DNA of 52,774 nt from contig CAADGG010000039.1 of assembly GCA_900696485.1 (NCBI GenBank), positions 1 to 52,774 of the forward strand, written 5' to 3'. Numbering within the stretch: the stretch's first letter is position 1; each line of letters begins with the position of its first letter. Shown here in pieces: positions 43,396-50,313 of the stretch. The DNA comes from an uncultured Pseudomonadota bacterium (lineage in GTDB: Bacteria > Myxococcota_A > UBA9160 > PR03). Made by a program: the position numbers and the translations under genes. Under the pieces are notes generated by a model. That model worked only from the letters and a program-made list of their open reading frames with translations. It made no database searches and was not told where the DNA came from.

Positions 43396-45672
43396 ATGCG
43401 CGACCTGGTCCTCGTCGGCGGCGGCCACGCACACGTCCAAGTGCTGGCGCGGCTCGCGATGGAGCCGATCCCGAGCGCCCGCGTCGCGCTCGTCGTCGAC
43501 CGCACCGATGCGGTGTACTCCGGCATGGTGCCGGGCTTCGTCGCCGGCCAGTACCGCGCCGACCAGTTGACGATCGACGTCCGACCCCTCGCGCGCCGGG
43601 CCGGGGCGGCGGTGATCGTCGCCGCTGCGACCGGCTTCGACCCGAGCACCAGACGCATCGAACTCACCGGCCGTCCGGCGCTGCACTACGACGTCGCGTC
43701 GCTCGATGTCGGCTCGACCGTGCGCGGGCTCGATCTTCCCGGTGTCGCGGTCCATGCGCTGGCGACGCGGCCGATCGGGCGCTTCGTCGCGGAGATCGAC
43801 GCCCGGCTCGCTCGCGTCGTTCGCCGCGACCGCATCCGGATCGCCGTCGTCGGCGCCGGCGCCGGCGGGGGCGAGCTGGCGTTCTCGGTCCGCGCGCGGC
43901 TCGCCGCCGCGGGTCGCCGCGATGCGGAGATCACACTCATCGACAGCGGCGCGCGGGTGCTGCCGGCGATGTCGGCCCGGGTGGCTGCGCGCGTGGCGCG
44001 GCGGCTCGCCGCGTACGACATCACGGTGCACTCCGGCGCGCGCGTCGACCGCATCGAGGCCGAGCCCGGTTCCGCCTCCGAGCTCACCGAGAAGTGTCTG
44101 ATCCTCCACGATGGGGCGAGGCTCGCGAGCGACGAGGTCCTCTGGGTTCCCGGCGCCAGCGCGCCGGCGTGGCTCAGCAGCACCCCGCTACCGCACGACG
44201 ACGCCGGCTTCGTGCGCGTGCGCCCGACGCTGCAGGTGGTCGACCACGATGACGTCTTCGCCGCCGGCGACTGCGCTGCCTTCGCGCGCCCGCTGCCGAA
44301 GGCGGGTGTCTACGCCGTGCGTCAGGGACCCTCCCTCGCGCGCAACCTGCGCGCCCGCCTCGAGCAGCTTGCCCATGAAACGGCGGGGACTCGCCGGCTT
44401 CGTCCGTACCGCGCGCAGCGCGACTTCCTCGCGCTGCTGAACGTCGGCGACGGCACGGCGATCGGCGCCAAGTGGGGCCTCCCGGTCGAGGGTCGAGCGC
44501 TGTTCGCGCTGAAGGACTGGATCGATCGCCGCTTCATGCGGCGCTTCCAGGTCCTGACCGCCGGCGGCGAGCGAACGGAGGCGTTTCCGGCCATGCCGGG
44601 CATGGCGGACGTGCCGTGCGGCGGTTGCGCCGCGAAGGTCGGCGCGGCCCCGCTCGCCCGCGCGCTCGCACGGCTCGGCGTCCCGCCCGACGCCGCCGTC
44701 GTCCTCGGTCTCGCCGAAGCCGACGACGTCGCCGCCGTCGCCACTGCGGACGGCGCCGTCGTCGTCGCCAGTCTCGATGCGTTCCGCGCCTTCACCGACG
44801 ATCCGTGGCTCGTCGGCCGCATCGCGGCCGTCAATGCCGCGAGCGACCTGTGGGCCAAGACGGTGGCGCCGCGCTTCGCGCTCGCGCTGGTCACGGTGCC
44901 GGAATCCGGCCCGACGCGCCGTGAAGAAACCCTGTACCAGGTTCTCGCCGGCGCGCGTGCCGCGCTCGACGCCGATGGCGTCACGCTCGTCGGCGGCCAC
45001 AGCGTGACCGGCGATGCGCTGAGCGTCGGCTTCGCCGTCTGGGGGGCGGCCCCGGATCGTGACGCACTGCTGCGCCAGACCGGGCTCGTCCCGGGCGACC
45101 ATCTGGTCCTGACCAAACCGCTCGGCACCGGCCTGTTGTGGCGCGCCGACATGCTCGGTGAGGCGCGCGGCGAGTGGATCGAGGGCGCCGTCGCGTCGAT
45201 GCGTCGCTCGCTTGCCGCCGCGAGCCGTGTCGCACGGGCCGTTGCCGCCAGTGCCGGAACGGACGTCACCGGCTTCGGCCTGGCCGGCCATCTCGCGGCG
45301 CTGCTGCGCGCGAGCGGCGTCGGCGCGTCCATCGACCTCGCGCGCCTTCCGCTGCTACCCGGCGCTCGCGAGTGCCTCGCGCGCGGTGTACGCAGCACCT
45401 TCCATGCGGAGAACGCGCGCATGCGACAGGCGCTGCGGGTCACACCGGATGCCGCCCGCCACCCGGTGTACGACATCCTGTTCGACCCCCAGACCAGCGG
45501 CGGGTTGCTGTTCGGCGTGGCGCCCGAGCGCAGCGCCGACGCCGTCGCACGGCTCCACGGTGCCGGTGACGACCAGGCGGCCGTGATCGGCGAAGTGGAA
45601 GCCTCCGGAGCGCACGACATCCTCGACGCGACGGCCGAGCACGCGTCCACGCTCCGCGTGGTCTGCTCGTGA
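43396..45672 (+). CDS. selD: NDH-2-like FAD oxidoreductase fused to selenide, water dikinase (SelD)
   Basis: 758 aa fusion. Residues 1-395: pyridine-nucleotide disulfide oxidoreductase of the NDH-2 type, with FAD motif LVLVGGGHAHVQVL, NAD motif IAVVGAGAGGGELAF and FAAGDCAAF. Residues 402-758: selenophosphate synthetase with catalytic loop PCGGCAAKVG (Cys408, Cys411, Lys414), AEADDVAAVATADGAVV, VGGHSVTGD and the C-terminal DPQTSGGLLFGV. SelD makes selenophosphate from selenide and ATP for selenocysteine or 2-selenouridine; the oxidoreductase half may reduce selenium compounds. No selA/selB or mnmH lies in the window. The catalytic position is Cys, not Sec. The repeat element A begins within the stop codon. 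Confidence 0.92.
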   Translation: MRDLVLVGGGHAHVQVLARLAMEPIPSARVALVVDRTDAVYSGMVPGFVAGQYRADQLTIDVRPLARRAGAAVIVAAATGFDPSTRRIELTGRPALHYDVASLDVGSTVRGLDLPGVAVHALATRPIGRFVAEIDARLARVVRRDRIRIAVVGAGAGGGELAFSVRARLAAAGRRDAEITLIDSGARVLPAMSARVAARVARRLAAYDITVHSGARVDRIEAEPGSASELTEKCLILHDGARLASDEVLWVPGASAPAWLSSTPLPHDDAGFVRVRPTLQVVDHDDVFAAGDCAAFARPLPKAGVYAVRQGPSLARNLRARLEQLAHETAGTRRLRPYRAQRDFLALLNVGDGTAIGAKWGLPVEGRALFALKDWIDRRFMRRFQVLTAGGERTEAFPAMPGMADVPCGGCAAKVGAAPLARALARLGVPPDAAVVLGLAEADDVAAVATADGAVVVASLDAFRAFTDDPWLVGRIAAVNAASDLWAKTVAPRFALALVTVPESGPTRREETLYQVLAGARAALDADGVTLVGGHSVTGDALSVGFAVWGAAPDRDALLRQTGLVPGDHLVLTKPLGTGLLWRADMLGEARGEWIEGAVASMRRSLAAASRVARAVAASAGTDVTGFGLAGHLAALLRASGVGASIDLARLPLLPGARECLARGVRSTFHAENARMRQALRVTPDAARHPVYDILFDPQTSGGLLFGVAPERSADAVARLHGAGDDQAAVIGEVEASGAHDILDATAEHASTLRVVCS

Positions 45673-45885
45673 CGAGGTCTCGCAGGCTTGCCGAGAATCG
45701 GCCGACGATGTTCGGAGGCGGGCGGGAGGAGCACACCCTGCGCCGATGTCCTCGGCGGACGAGCTTCGGCGCTGCGCACGGCTTTGGTACGGCCACCTCC
45801 GGATTACGGCTCCGGGTGTGCTCCTCCCACCCGGCGATGCGCGTTCGCCCGTGGCCGATTCTCGGCAAGCCTGCGAGACCTCGTC
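45671..45885. repeat. Nested inverted-repeat element, copy A (core 45683-45873)
   Basis: Outer arms 45671-45703 and 45853-45885 are a perfect 33-bp inverted repeat. A second pair, 45717-45738 and 45814-45835 (22 bp, two mismatches), and a small central stem (45740-45746/45766-45772) are nested within. The 191-bp core is 96% identical (7 substitutions, no indels) to copy B. No coding capacity for a transposase. It starts at the selD-fusion stop codon. Likely a MITE-like mobile repeat or a structured 3' element. Confidence 0.9.
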
Positions 45886-46128
45886 GGCGGGGACGCGACG
45901 CCGCGCCCGTCCGCGCCGCGCCCCGGCACCGGACCCGGACCGGTTCGAGCGTCTCCGATCTCCAGCCGGGCGAAGAGGATCGGCCAGCCGACACACTCCG
46001 GACCGGACTTCGCCTAGACTGCGGGTCCTCGAAAGGGTGACCCTCGGGTCCGGCCGCTGCATCGTGGCGATGCGAAGCCGGGCCGCATGCCCCTCATCAC
46101 TCTTCACTCTCGAGCGGAGGAATCGAAG
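45673..46128. other. Intergenic region between the SelD fusion and the Tat protein
   Basis: 456 bp without a supported gene. The first half is repeat copy A. The second half (45886-46128) holds a -10-like TAGACT (46015-46020) and the leader of the Tat-exported protein with GGAGG before its start. Confidence 0.7.
46015..46020 (+). promoter_or_regulatory. -10-like box TAGACT upstream of the Tat protein gene
   Basis: TAGACT about 109 bp before ATG 46129, giving a leader of about 100 nt. The hexamer equals that before the kinase gene. Confidence 0.4.
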
Positions 46129-46488
46129 ATGACCGACTTCCGAGCCGATCGGCGGGCCTTCCTGATGAAGAGCGGCGCCGTCGCCGCCGGGTCCGTGCTG
46201 GCTGCCGGCATCGTGGGCAAAGCCACGGCCGCCGAGCACGAGCACGAGAAGATGGGAATGATGGGACACGGCGGCGCCGACGGCTATGTGCTGGACAGCA
46301 GCGTCACGCAGCGCTGCGGAACTTGCGAGTTCTGGGGCGCCCCTCGTCGCCTCGCCGCGGATGGGAAGACGGTGACCATCACCGGTCTCGGCTGGTGCAA
46401 CAACCCGAAGAGCCCGAACTACCAGAAGATGACCAGTCCCGAGCACGGACCGATGGCCGTCTGGAAGAAATGGTCGCTGCTTCCGTAG
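46129..46488 (+). CDS. Small Tat-exported Cys-containing protein of unknown function
   Basis: 119 aa. Twin-arginine signal: DRRAFLMKSGAVAAGSVLAAG, cleavage probably after KATAA (about residue 35). A His/Met-rich stretch follows (EHEHEKMGMMGHGG), then CGTCEFWG and GLGWCNNPKSPNY: three Cys in C-x2-C...C arrangement and several Trp. Tat export suggests a cofactor or metal bound before secretion; a copper or iron-sulfur site (HiPIP-like proteins have four Cys, here three) is possible. GGAGG precedes the ATG by 8 nt. Lies between the SelD fusion and an acyl-CoA dehydrogenase, flanked by the two repeat copies. Not recognised as a named family. Confidence 0.75.
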   Translation: MTDFRADRRAFLMKSGAVAAGSVLAAGIVGKATAAEHEHEKMGMMGHGGADGYVLDSSVTQRCGTCEFWGAPRRLAADGKTVTITGLGWCNNPKSPNYQKMTSPEHGPMAVWKKWSLLP

Positions 46489-46549
46489 CTCCCCCATCCG
46501 GCGGCCGGGCCCGGGCCGATCGCCCGGCTGACCGCCTTGCCGGAAAGAT

Positions 46550-46563
46550 TGAAACGTGTTTCA
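46550..46563. promoter_or_regulatory. KstR-like operator, site 3
   Basis: TGAAACGTGTTTCA, a perfect palindrome fitting TnnAACnnGTTnnA. It ends 9 nt before the acyl-CoA dehydrogenase ATG (46573). TTGCCG (46537-46542), 17 nt, then TTCATT (46560-46565) could be -35/-10 of a leaderless promoter, which the site would cover. Confidence 0.75.
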
Positions 46564-46572
46564 TTTCCCGGC

Positions 46573-47784
46573 ATGGACTTCCGCGATGCTCCCCGCGAAG
46601 CCGCGTTCCGCGCCGAGGCGCGCGCCTTTGTCGAAGCGCACGCGCCGAAGCGCTGGCGCCATCCGTTCGATGACGGCGTCGACGAACGTGAGCTGATCGA
46701 CGCCCAGAAGGCCTGGCAGCGGACGCTCTTCGAGCACGGCTGGGCGGCCATCCTGTGGCCCCGCGAGTACGGCGGGCGCGGGCTCGGCCCGATCGAGCAG
46801 ATCATCTGGAACCAGGAGCTGGCGCGTGCCGGCGTCGGCGAGACGTTGTTCGTGGTCGGCATCGCGATGGCCGGACCGACGATCATCGCGCACGGCACGC
46901 CGGAGCAGAAGGCGCGCTTCCTGCCGCCCTTGCTGCGCGGCGACGAGATCTGGTGCCAGCTCTTCAGCGAGCCCGGCGCCGGCTCGGACCTCGCCGCCGT
47001 CGCGGCGCGGGCCGTTCGCGAGCCCGGATCGGAACGTCCCGAGGGCGGCGGCGACTGGCTCGTATCGGGCCAGAAGACCTGGTGCTCGGGCGCGCACTAC
47101 TCGGACTACGGGATCCTGCTGGCCCGGACCGATCCGAAGTTGCCGAAGCACAAGGGCATCTCCTACTTCCTGCTCGACATGCATGCGCCGGGCATCGCGA
47201 CGCGCCCGCTGCGCCAGATGTCCGGTGGCGCGCACTTCAACGAGGTGTTCCTGGACGAGGTCCGGATCCCGGATGCCGCCCGCCTCGGCCCGGAGAACGC
47301 CGGCTGGTCCGCGGCCATGACGACGCTGCTGAACGAGCGCATGGCGCTCGGCGGGACCGGCGGCTTCTTCTCCTTCGCCGAACTGGCTGCGCATGCCCGC
47401 GCGCATCCCGAGCGCCTCGATGCGCTGACGCGAGACCGGCTCGCGCAGCTCTACTGCTGGGACAAGACGCTCGAACTGCTGAACGCGCGCGTCGTGACGA
47501 AGCTCGGGCGCGGCGTGATTCCCGATGCCGAGTCGTCCGTGATGAAGCTGGCGCTCGCCCGCATCCTCAGCGCGGGAGCCGACCTCGGGCTGCGGCTGGC
47601 CGGCCCGGACGCGCTGCGCCGGCACGGCCCGTGGCAGCACCAGTACCTGACGGCGCCGTCCCTGCACATCGCCGGCGGCACCGACGAGATCCAGAAGAAC
47701 CTCGTCGCGGAGCGCGTGCTCGGGCTGCCACGTGAAGGCCGCGGCGACCGCGACGTGCCGTTCGAGACGCTGCGCCGCTCCTGA
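46573..47784 (+). CDS. Acyl-CoA dehydrogenase (single-subunit, FadE30-like)
   Basis: 403 aa. Complete acyl-CoA dehydrogenase: WPREYGGRGLGPIEQII, EIWCQLFSEPGAGSDLAAVA, VSGQKTWCSGAHYSDYGILLART, HFNEVFLDEVRIPD and the C-terminal IAGGTDEIQKNLVAERVLGLPRE. The pattern resembles mycobacterial FadE30-type enzymes used on steroid ring or side-chain acids. Start ATG 46573 (MDFRDAPRE) is where homology begins; an upstream in-frame TTG would run through the operator and is rejected. There is no ribosome binding site and the KstR-like palindrome is 9 nt upstream. Repeat copy B starts one base after the stop codon. Confidence 0.9.
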   Translation: MDFRDAPREAAFRAEARAFVEAHAPKRWRHPFDDGVDERELIDAQKAWQRTLFEHGWAAILWPREYGGRGLGPIEQIIWNQELARAGVGETLFVVGIAMAGPTIIAHGTPEQKARFLPPLLRGDEIWCQLFSEPGAGSDLAAVAARAVREPGSERPEGGGDWLVSGQKTWCSGAHYSDYGILLARTDPKLPKHKGISYFLLDMHAPGIATRPLRQMSGGAHFNEVFLDEVRIPDAARLGPENAGWSAAMTTLLNERMALGGTGGFFSFAELAAHARAHPERLDALTRDRLAQLYCWDKTLELLNARVVTKLGRGVIPDAESSVMKLALARILSAGADLGLRLAGPDALRRHGPWQHQYLTAPSLHIAGGTDEIQKNLVAERVLGLPREGRGDRDVPFETLRRS

Positions 47785-47975
47785 CAGGCTTGCCGAGAAT
47801 CGGCCGACGATGTTCGGAGCCGGGTGGGAGGAGCACACCCTGCGCCGATGTCCTCGGCGGACGAGCTTCGGCGCTGCGTACGGCTTTGGTACGGCCGCCT
47901 CCGGATTCCGGCTCCAGGTGTGCTCCTCCCACCCGGCGATGCGCGTTCGCCCGTGGCCGATTTTCGGCAAGCCTG
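47785..47975. repeat. Nested inverted-repeat element, copy B
   Basis: 191 bp. Outer arms 47785-47805/47955-47975 (21 bp, one difference that would be a G-U pair in RNA); inner 22-bp arms, perfect except at the loop-proximal end. 96% identical to the core of copy A and in the same orientation. It begins at the first base after the acyl-CoA dehydrogenase stop codon. Confidence 0.9.
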
Positions 47976-48017
47976 TGAGCGCGATCGACGATCAAGTCCC
48001 GGCGCCGAGTCTCCGAT

Positions 48018-48752
48018 GTGCGGCTCGTGCAGTGGCTTTCTCTCATCGGCTTCAGCGCGTTCGTCGGGACCAGCCTCATCGCCGGGGGTCGGCTGCTGCT
48101 GCTCGCCCGGCGTACGCGGCAAGTCCCGGAGGCCGCACTGGGAGCCGCGTTGTTCCTCGGCGGCGGGGTCGGCTGGGCGTTGCTGGTGTTCGGGATGCAG
48201 CTCCTGCCGCCGGCCGTGGCCCCGGCGGCGCGACTGCTCGGCAACCTGTTCATCTACGTCGGCGCCGTCTCGCTGGCCGCCGGCACCGCCCACATGTTCC
48301 GGCCGGGCCGGCTCGGTGCGCGGGCGGCGGTCGTCGGAATCGCTGCCGTCTTCGCGGTGTCCTTCTGGCAGCGGCTGCTCGATCCGACGGCGCTGCCGAT
48401 CCCGGCCTTCGTGTTCTGGACATCGACGCTCGCCGGCGTGACCTGTTACGGCTGGACCGCGATCGAGTCCGGCCGCTGGCACGCGCGCTTGCGGCGCCGC
48501 GCCACACTCGGGCTCGCCGATGCCGATGGCGCCCGCCGCATGGGTCTGTGGGCGGCGGCAACCGGCATCGGCGTCGGCATCTACGTCGTCACGGCGGCGA
48601 ACTGGTTCGTCCGGTCCGAGGGCCTGCACCCCGCCGCGCTGACGCTCAGCTCGCTGCTCGGCCTCGGCGCCGCCGCCTGCCTGTGGCTTGCGTTCTTCGG
48701 ACGCGCGCGCACGCGACGCGAGGCCCGTCCGGAGGTCGCGCAAGCGAGCTAG
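48018..48752 (+). CDS. Seven-TM membrane protein, paralogue of the gene at 51495-52304
   Basis: 244 aa with about seven hydrophobic segments (WLSLIGFSAFVGTSLIAG, FLGGGVGWALLVFGMQLL, NLFIYVGAVSLAAG, AAVVGIAAVFAVSF, FVFWTSTLAGVTCYGW, LWAAATGIGVGIYVVT, LSSLLGLGAAACLWLAFF). Conserved with its paralogue: GGRLLLLARRTRQVPEAALG after TM1 and RRRATLGLADADGARR between TM5 and TM6. I do not recognise the family. Start is GTG 48018 (a second GTG at 48027 is possible). Its TAG stop forms part of the -10-like box of aat. Confidence 0.75.
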   Translation: MRLVQWLSLIGFSAFVGTSLIAGGRLLLLARRTRQVPEAALGAALFLGGGVGWALLVFGMQLLPPAVAPAARLLGNLFIYVGAVSLAAGTAHMFRPGRLGARAAVVGIAAVFAVSFWQRLLDPTALPIPAFVFWTSTLAGVTCYGWTAIESGRWHARLRRRATLGLADADGARRMGLWAAATGIGVGIYVVTAANWFVRSEGLHPAALTLSSLLGLGAAACLWLAFFGRARTRREARPEVAQAS

Positions 48753-48755
48753 GCT
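48750..48755 (+). promoter_or_regulatory. -10-like box TAGGCT, leaderless-type, overlapping a stop codon
   Basis: TAGGCT ends 8 nt before the aat GTG start; its TAG is also the stop codon of the 7-TM gene. Confidence 0.45.
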
Positions 48756-48763
48756 TCCGCCTC

Positions 48764-49501
48764 GTGGCGGTCTACCGGCTCGGCGCACAGCTCGCGTTTC
48801 CGTCGCCTGACGAGGCGGAGGCCTCCGGTCTGCTCGCGATCGGCGGCGATCTGACGCCCGAGCGGCTGCTGCTCGCCTACTCGCTCGGGATCTTCCCGTG
48901 GCCACTGGTCGAGCAGCCGCTGCTGTGGTTCTCCCCCGATCCACGCATGGTGTTGCGCCCCGCGGAGCTGCGCATCTCGCACAGCCTGCGCAAGACGCTG
49001 CGCCAGCAGCGCTACGAAGTCCGGCTCGACAGCGCCTTCTCCGACGTCCTGCGCCGCTGCGCCGAAGCGCCGCGCCGGGGCGAAGTGGGAACTTGGATCA
49101 CCCCTGCGCTGGCGCAGGCCTATCGTCGTCTGCACGAGCTCGGCTTTGCCCATTCGGCCGAGGCATGGCGCGACGGCGAGCTCGTCGGAGGTCTCTACGG
49201 TGTGTCGCTCGGCGGCGTGTTCTTCGGCGAATCGATGTTCGCCGACCAGCCCGACGCGTCGAAAGTCGCATTCGTGACGCTGATGCAGACGCTCGAGGCC
49301 TGGCAGTTCGATCTCGTCGACTGCCAGGTGCACACGGAACACCTGGCCCGCTTCGGCGCCACCGAGTGGACCCGCGCGCGGTTCCTGGCCACGCTCGCCG
49401 AATCCCTCACCAAGCCCTCGCGACGTGGACGCTGGCGTCTCGAGCCCGCGCCGCACGGCTCCTGTGCTCCCAGCACGTCGGACACGATCGGCTCCACGTG
49501 A
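48764..49501 (+). CDS. aat: Leucyl/phenylalanyl-tRNA-protein transferase
   Basis: 245 aa, full length for the family. Transfers Leu or Phe from tRNA to N-terminal Arg/Lys of proteins, marking them for ClpAP (N-degron pathway). Diagnostic segments: FPSPDEAEASGLLAIGGDL, YSLGIFPWP, WFSPDPRMVLRP, GTWITPALAQAYRRLHELG, HSAEAWRDGELVGGLYGVSL, GGVFFGESMFADQPDASKVA and DCQVHTEHLARFGA. Start is GTG 48764; no ribosome binding site but a TAGGCT box 8 nt upstream. Its stop overlaps the glycosylase start (GTGA). Confidence 0.93.
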   Translation: MAVYRLGAQLAFPSPDEAEASGLLAIGGDLTPERLLLAYSLGIFPWPLVEQPLLWFSPDPRMVLRPAELRISHSLRKTLRQQRYEVRLDSAFSDVLRRCAEAPRRGEVGTWITPALAQAYRRLHELGFAHSAEAWRDGELVGGLYGVSLGGVFFGESMFADQPDASKVAFVTLMQTLEAWQFDLVDCQVHTEHLARFGATEWTRARFLATLAESLTKPSRRGRWRLEPAPHGSCAPSTSDTIGST

Positions 49502-50271
49502 CGCGGGCGGACCCGCGGCCCGCCCGACGAGCGACCCGCGGTGGGCGCTCCGGCACCGAGCCGTCCCTGCTCGGGATCTCCGACTCCCTCTCCCGCTCGT
49601 TGGCGCGTCTCGCCTTCGGCCCGCCGGTCACGCATGTGTACGATCCGTTCGGCTATGCGCGCGCGCCGTGGCGGGAGTACGTGCAGCGCTACGGCCAGGG
49701 CCCGAAGGAGATGGTGCTGTTGGGCATGAATCCGGGCCCCTTCGGGATGGCGCAGACCGGCATCCCGTTCGGAGACGTGACCCTCGTGCGCGAATGGCTC
49801 GACCTCGAAGCGCCGGTCGGGCGGCCCGCGCGGGAACATCCGAAGCGCCCCGTGCGGGGCTTCTCCTGCTCGCGGCGCGAGGTCTCGGGGGCGCGGCTCT
49901 GGGGCTTCGCGCGCGATCGTTTCGGCACGCCCGAGCGCTTCTTTGCGCGCTTCTTCGTCGCCAACTACTGCCCGCTGCTGTTTCTCGCAACGAGCGGTCG
50001 CAACCTCACCCCGGACAAGCTGCGCGCAGCCGAGCGCGAACCGTTGCTGCGCGCGTGCGACGCGGCGCTCCGGAAGATGATCCACCACCTCGAGCCGCGC
50101 CTCGTCGTCGGCATCGGGCAGTTCGCGGAAGCGCGTGCGCGAGCGGCGCTCGACGGCATGCCGGTCACGATCGGACGGATCCCGCACCCGAGTCCGGCGA
50201 ACCCGGCGGCCAACCGCGGCTGGGCGGAGCAGGCCGAGCACGCGCTGGCCGGGCTCGGGATCCGCTGCTGA
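49498..50271 (+). CDS. SMUG1-type single-strand-selective uracil-DNA glycosylase
   Basis: 257 aa. Clear SMUG motifs: motif 1 GMNPGPFGMAQTGIPFGD (catalytic Asn, pyrimidine pocket) and motif 2 HPSPANPAANRGW (catalytic His, DNA intercalating loop). Also YDPFGYARAPWREYVQRYG at the N-terminus as in vertebrate and Geobacter-type SMUG proteins. Excises uracil and 5-hydroxymethyluracil for base-excision repair. Start GTG 49498 overlaps the aat stop (GTGA); the first 25 residues are Arg-rich and non-conserved, so a start slightly downstream is possible. Confidence 0.9.
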   Translation: MTRADPRPARRATRGGRSGTEPSLLGISDSLSRSLARLAFGPPVTHVYDPFGYARAPWREYVQRYGQGPKEMVLLGMNPGPFGMAQTGIPFGDVTLVREWLDLEAPVGRPAREHPKRPVRGFSCSRREVSGARLWGFARDRFGTPERFFARFFVANYCPLLFLATSGRNLTPDKLRAAEREPLLRACDAALRKMIHHLEPRLVVGIGQFAEARARAALDGMPVTIGRIPHPSPANPAANRGWAEQAEHALAGLGIRC

Positions 50272-50313
50272 ACCCGGAGCCCCAGCCCCGAATCCGCACG
50301 CGGACGGATTCCG

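Noticed and set aside
45683..45873. Open frames conserved between the two repeat elements that could suggest a small repeated gene
   Set aside because: All six frames stay open because of GC content; substitutions between copies fall without codon-position bias, and the stem structure explains conservation better.
46537..46572. TTG start 36 bp upstream for the acyl-CoA dehydrogenase
   Set aside because: It would run translation through the KstR-like palindrome; family homology begins at the ATG at 46573.
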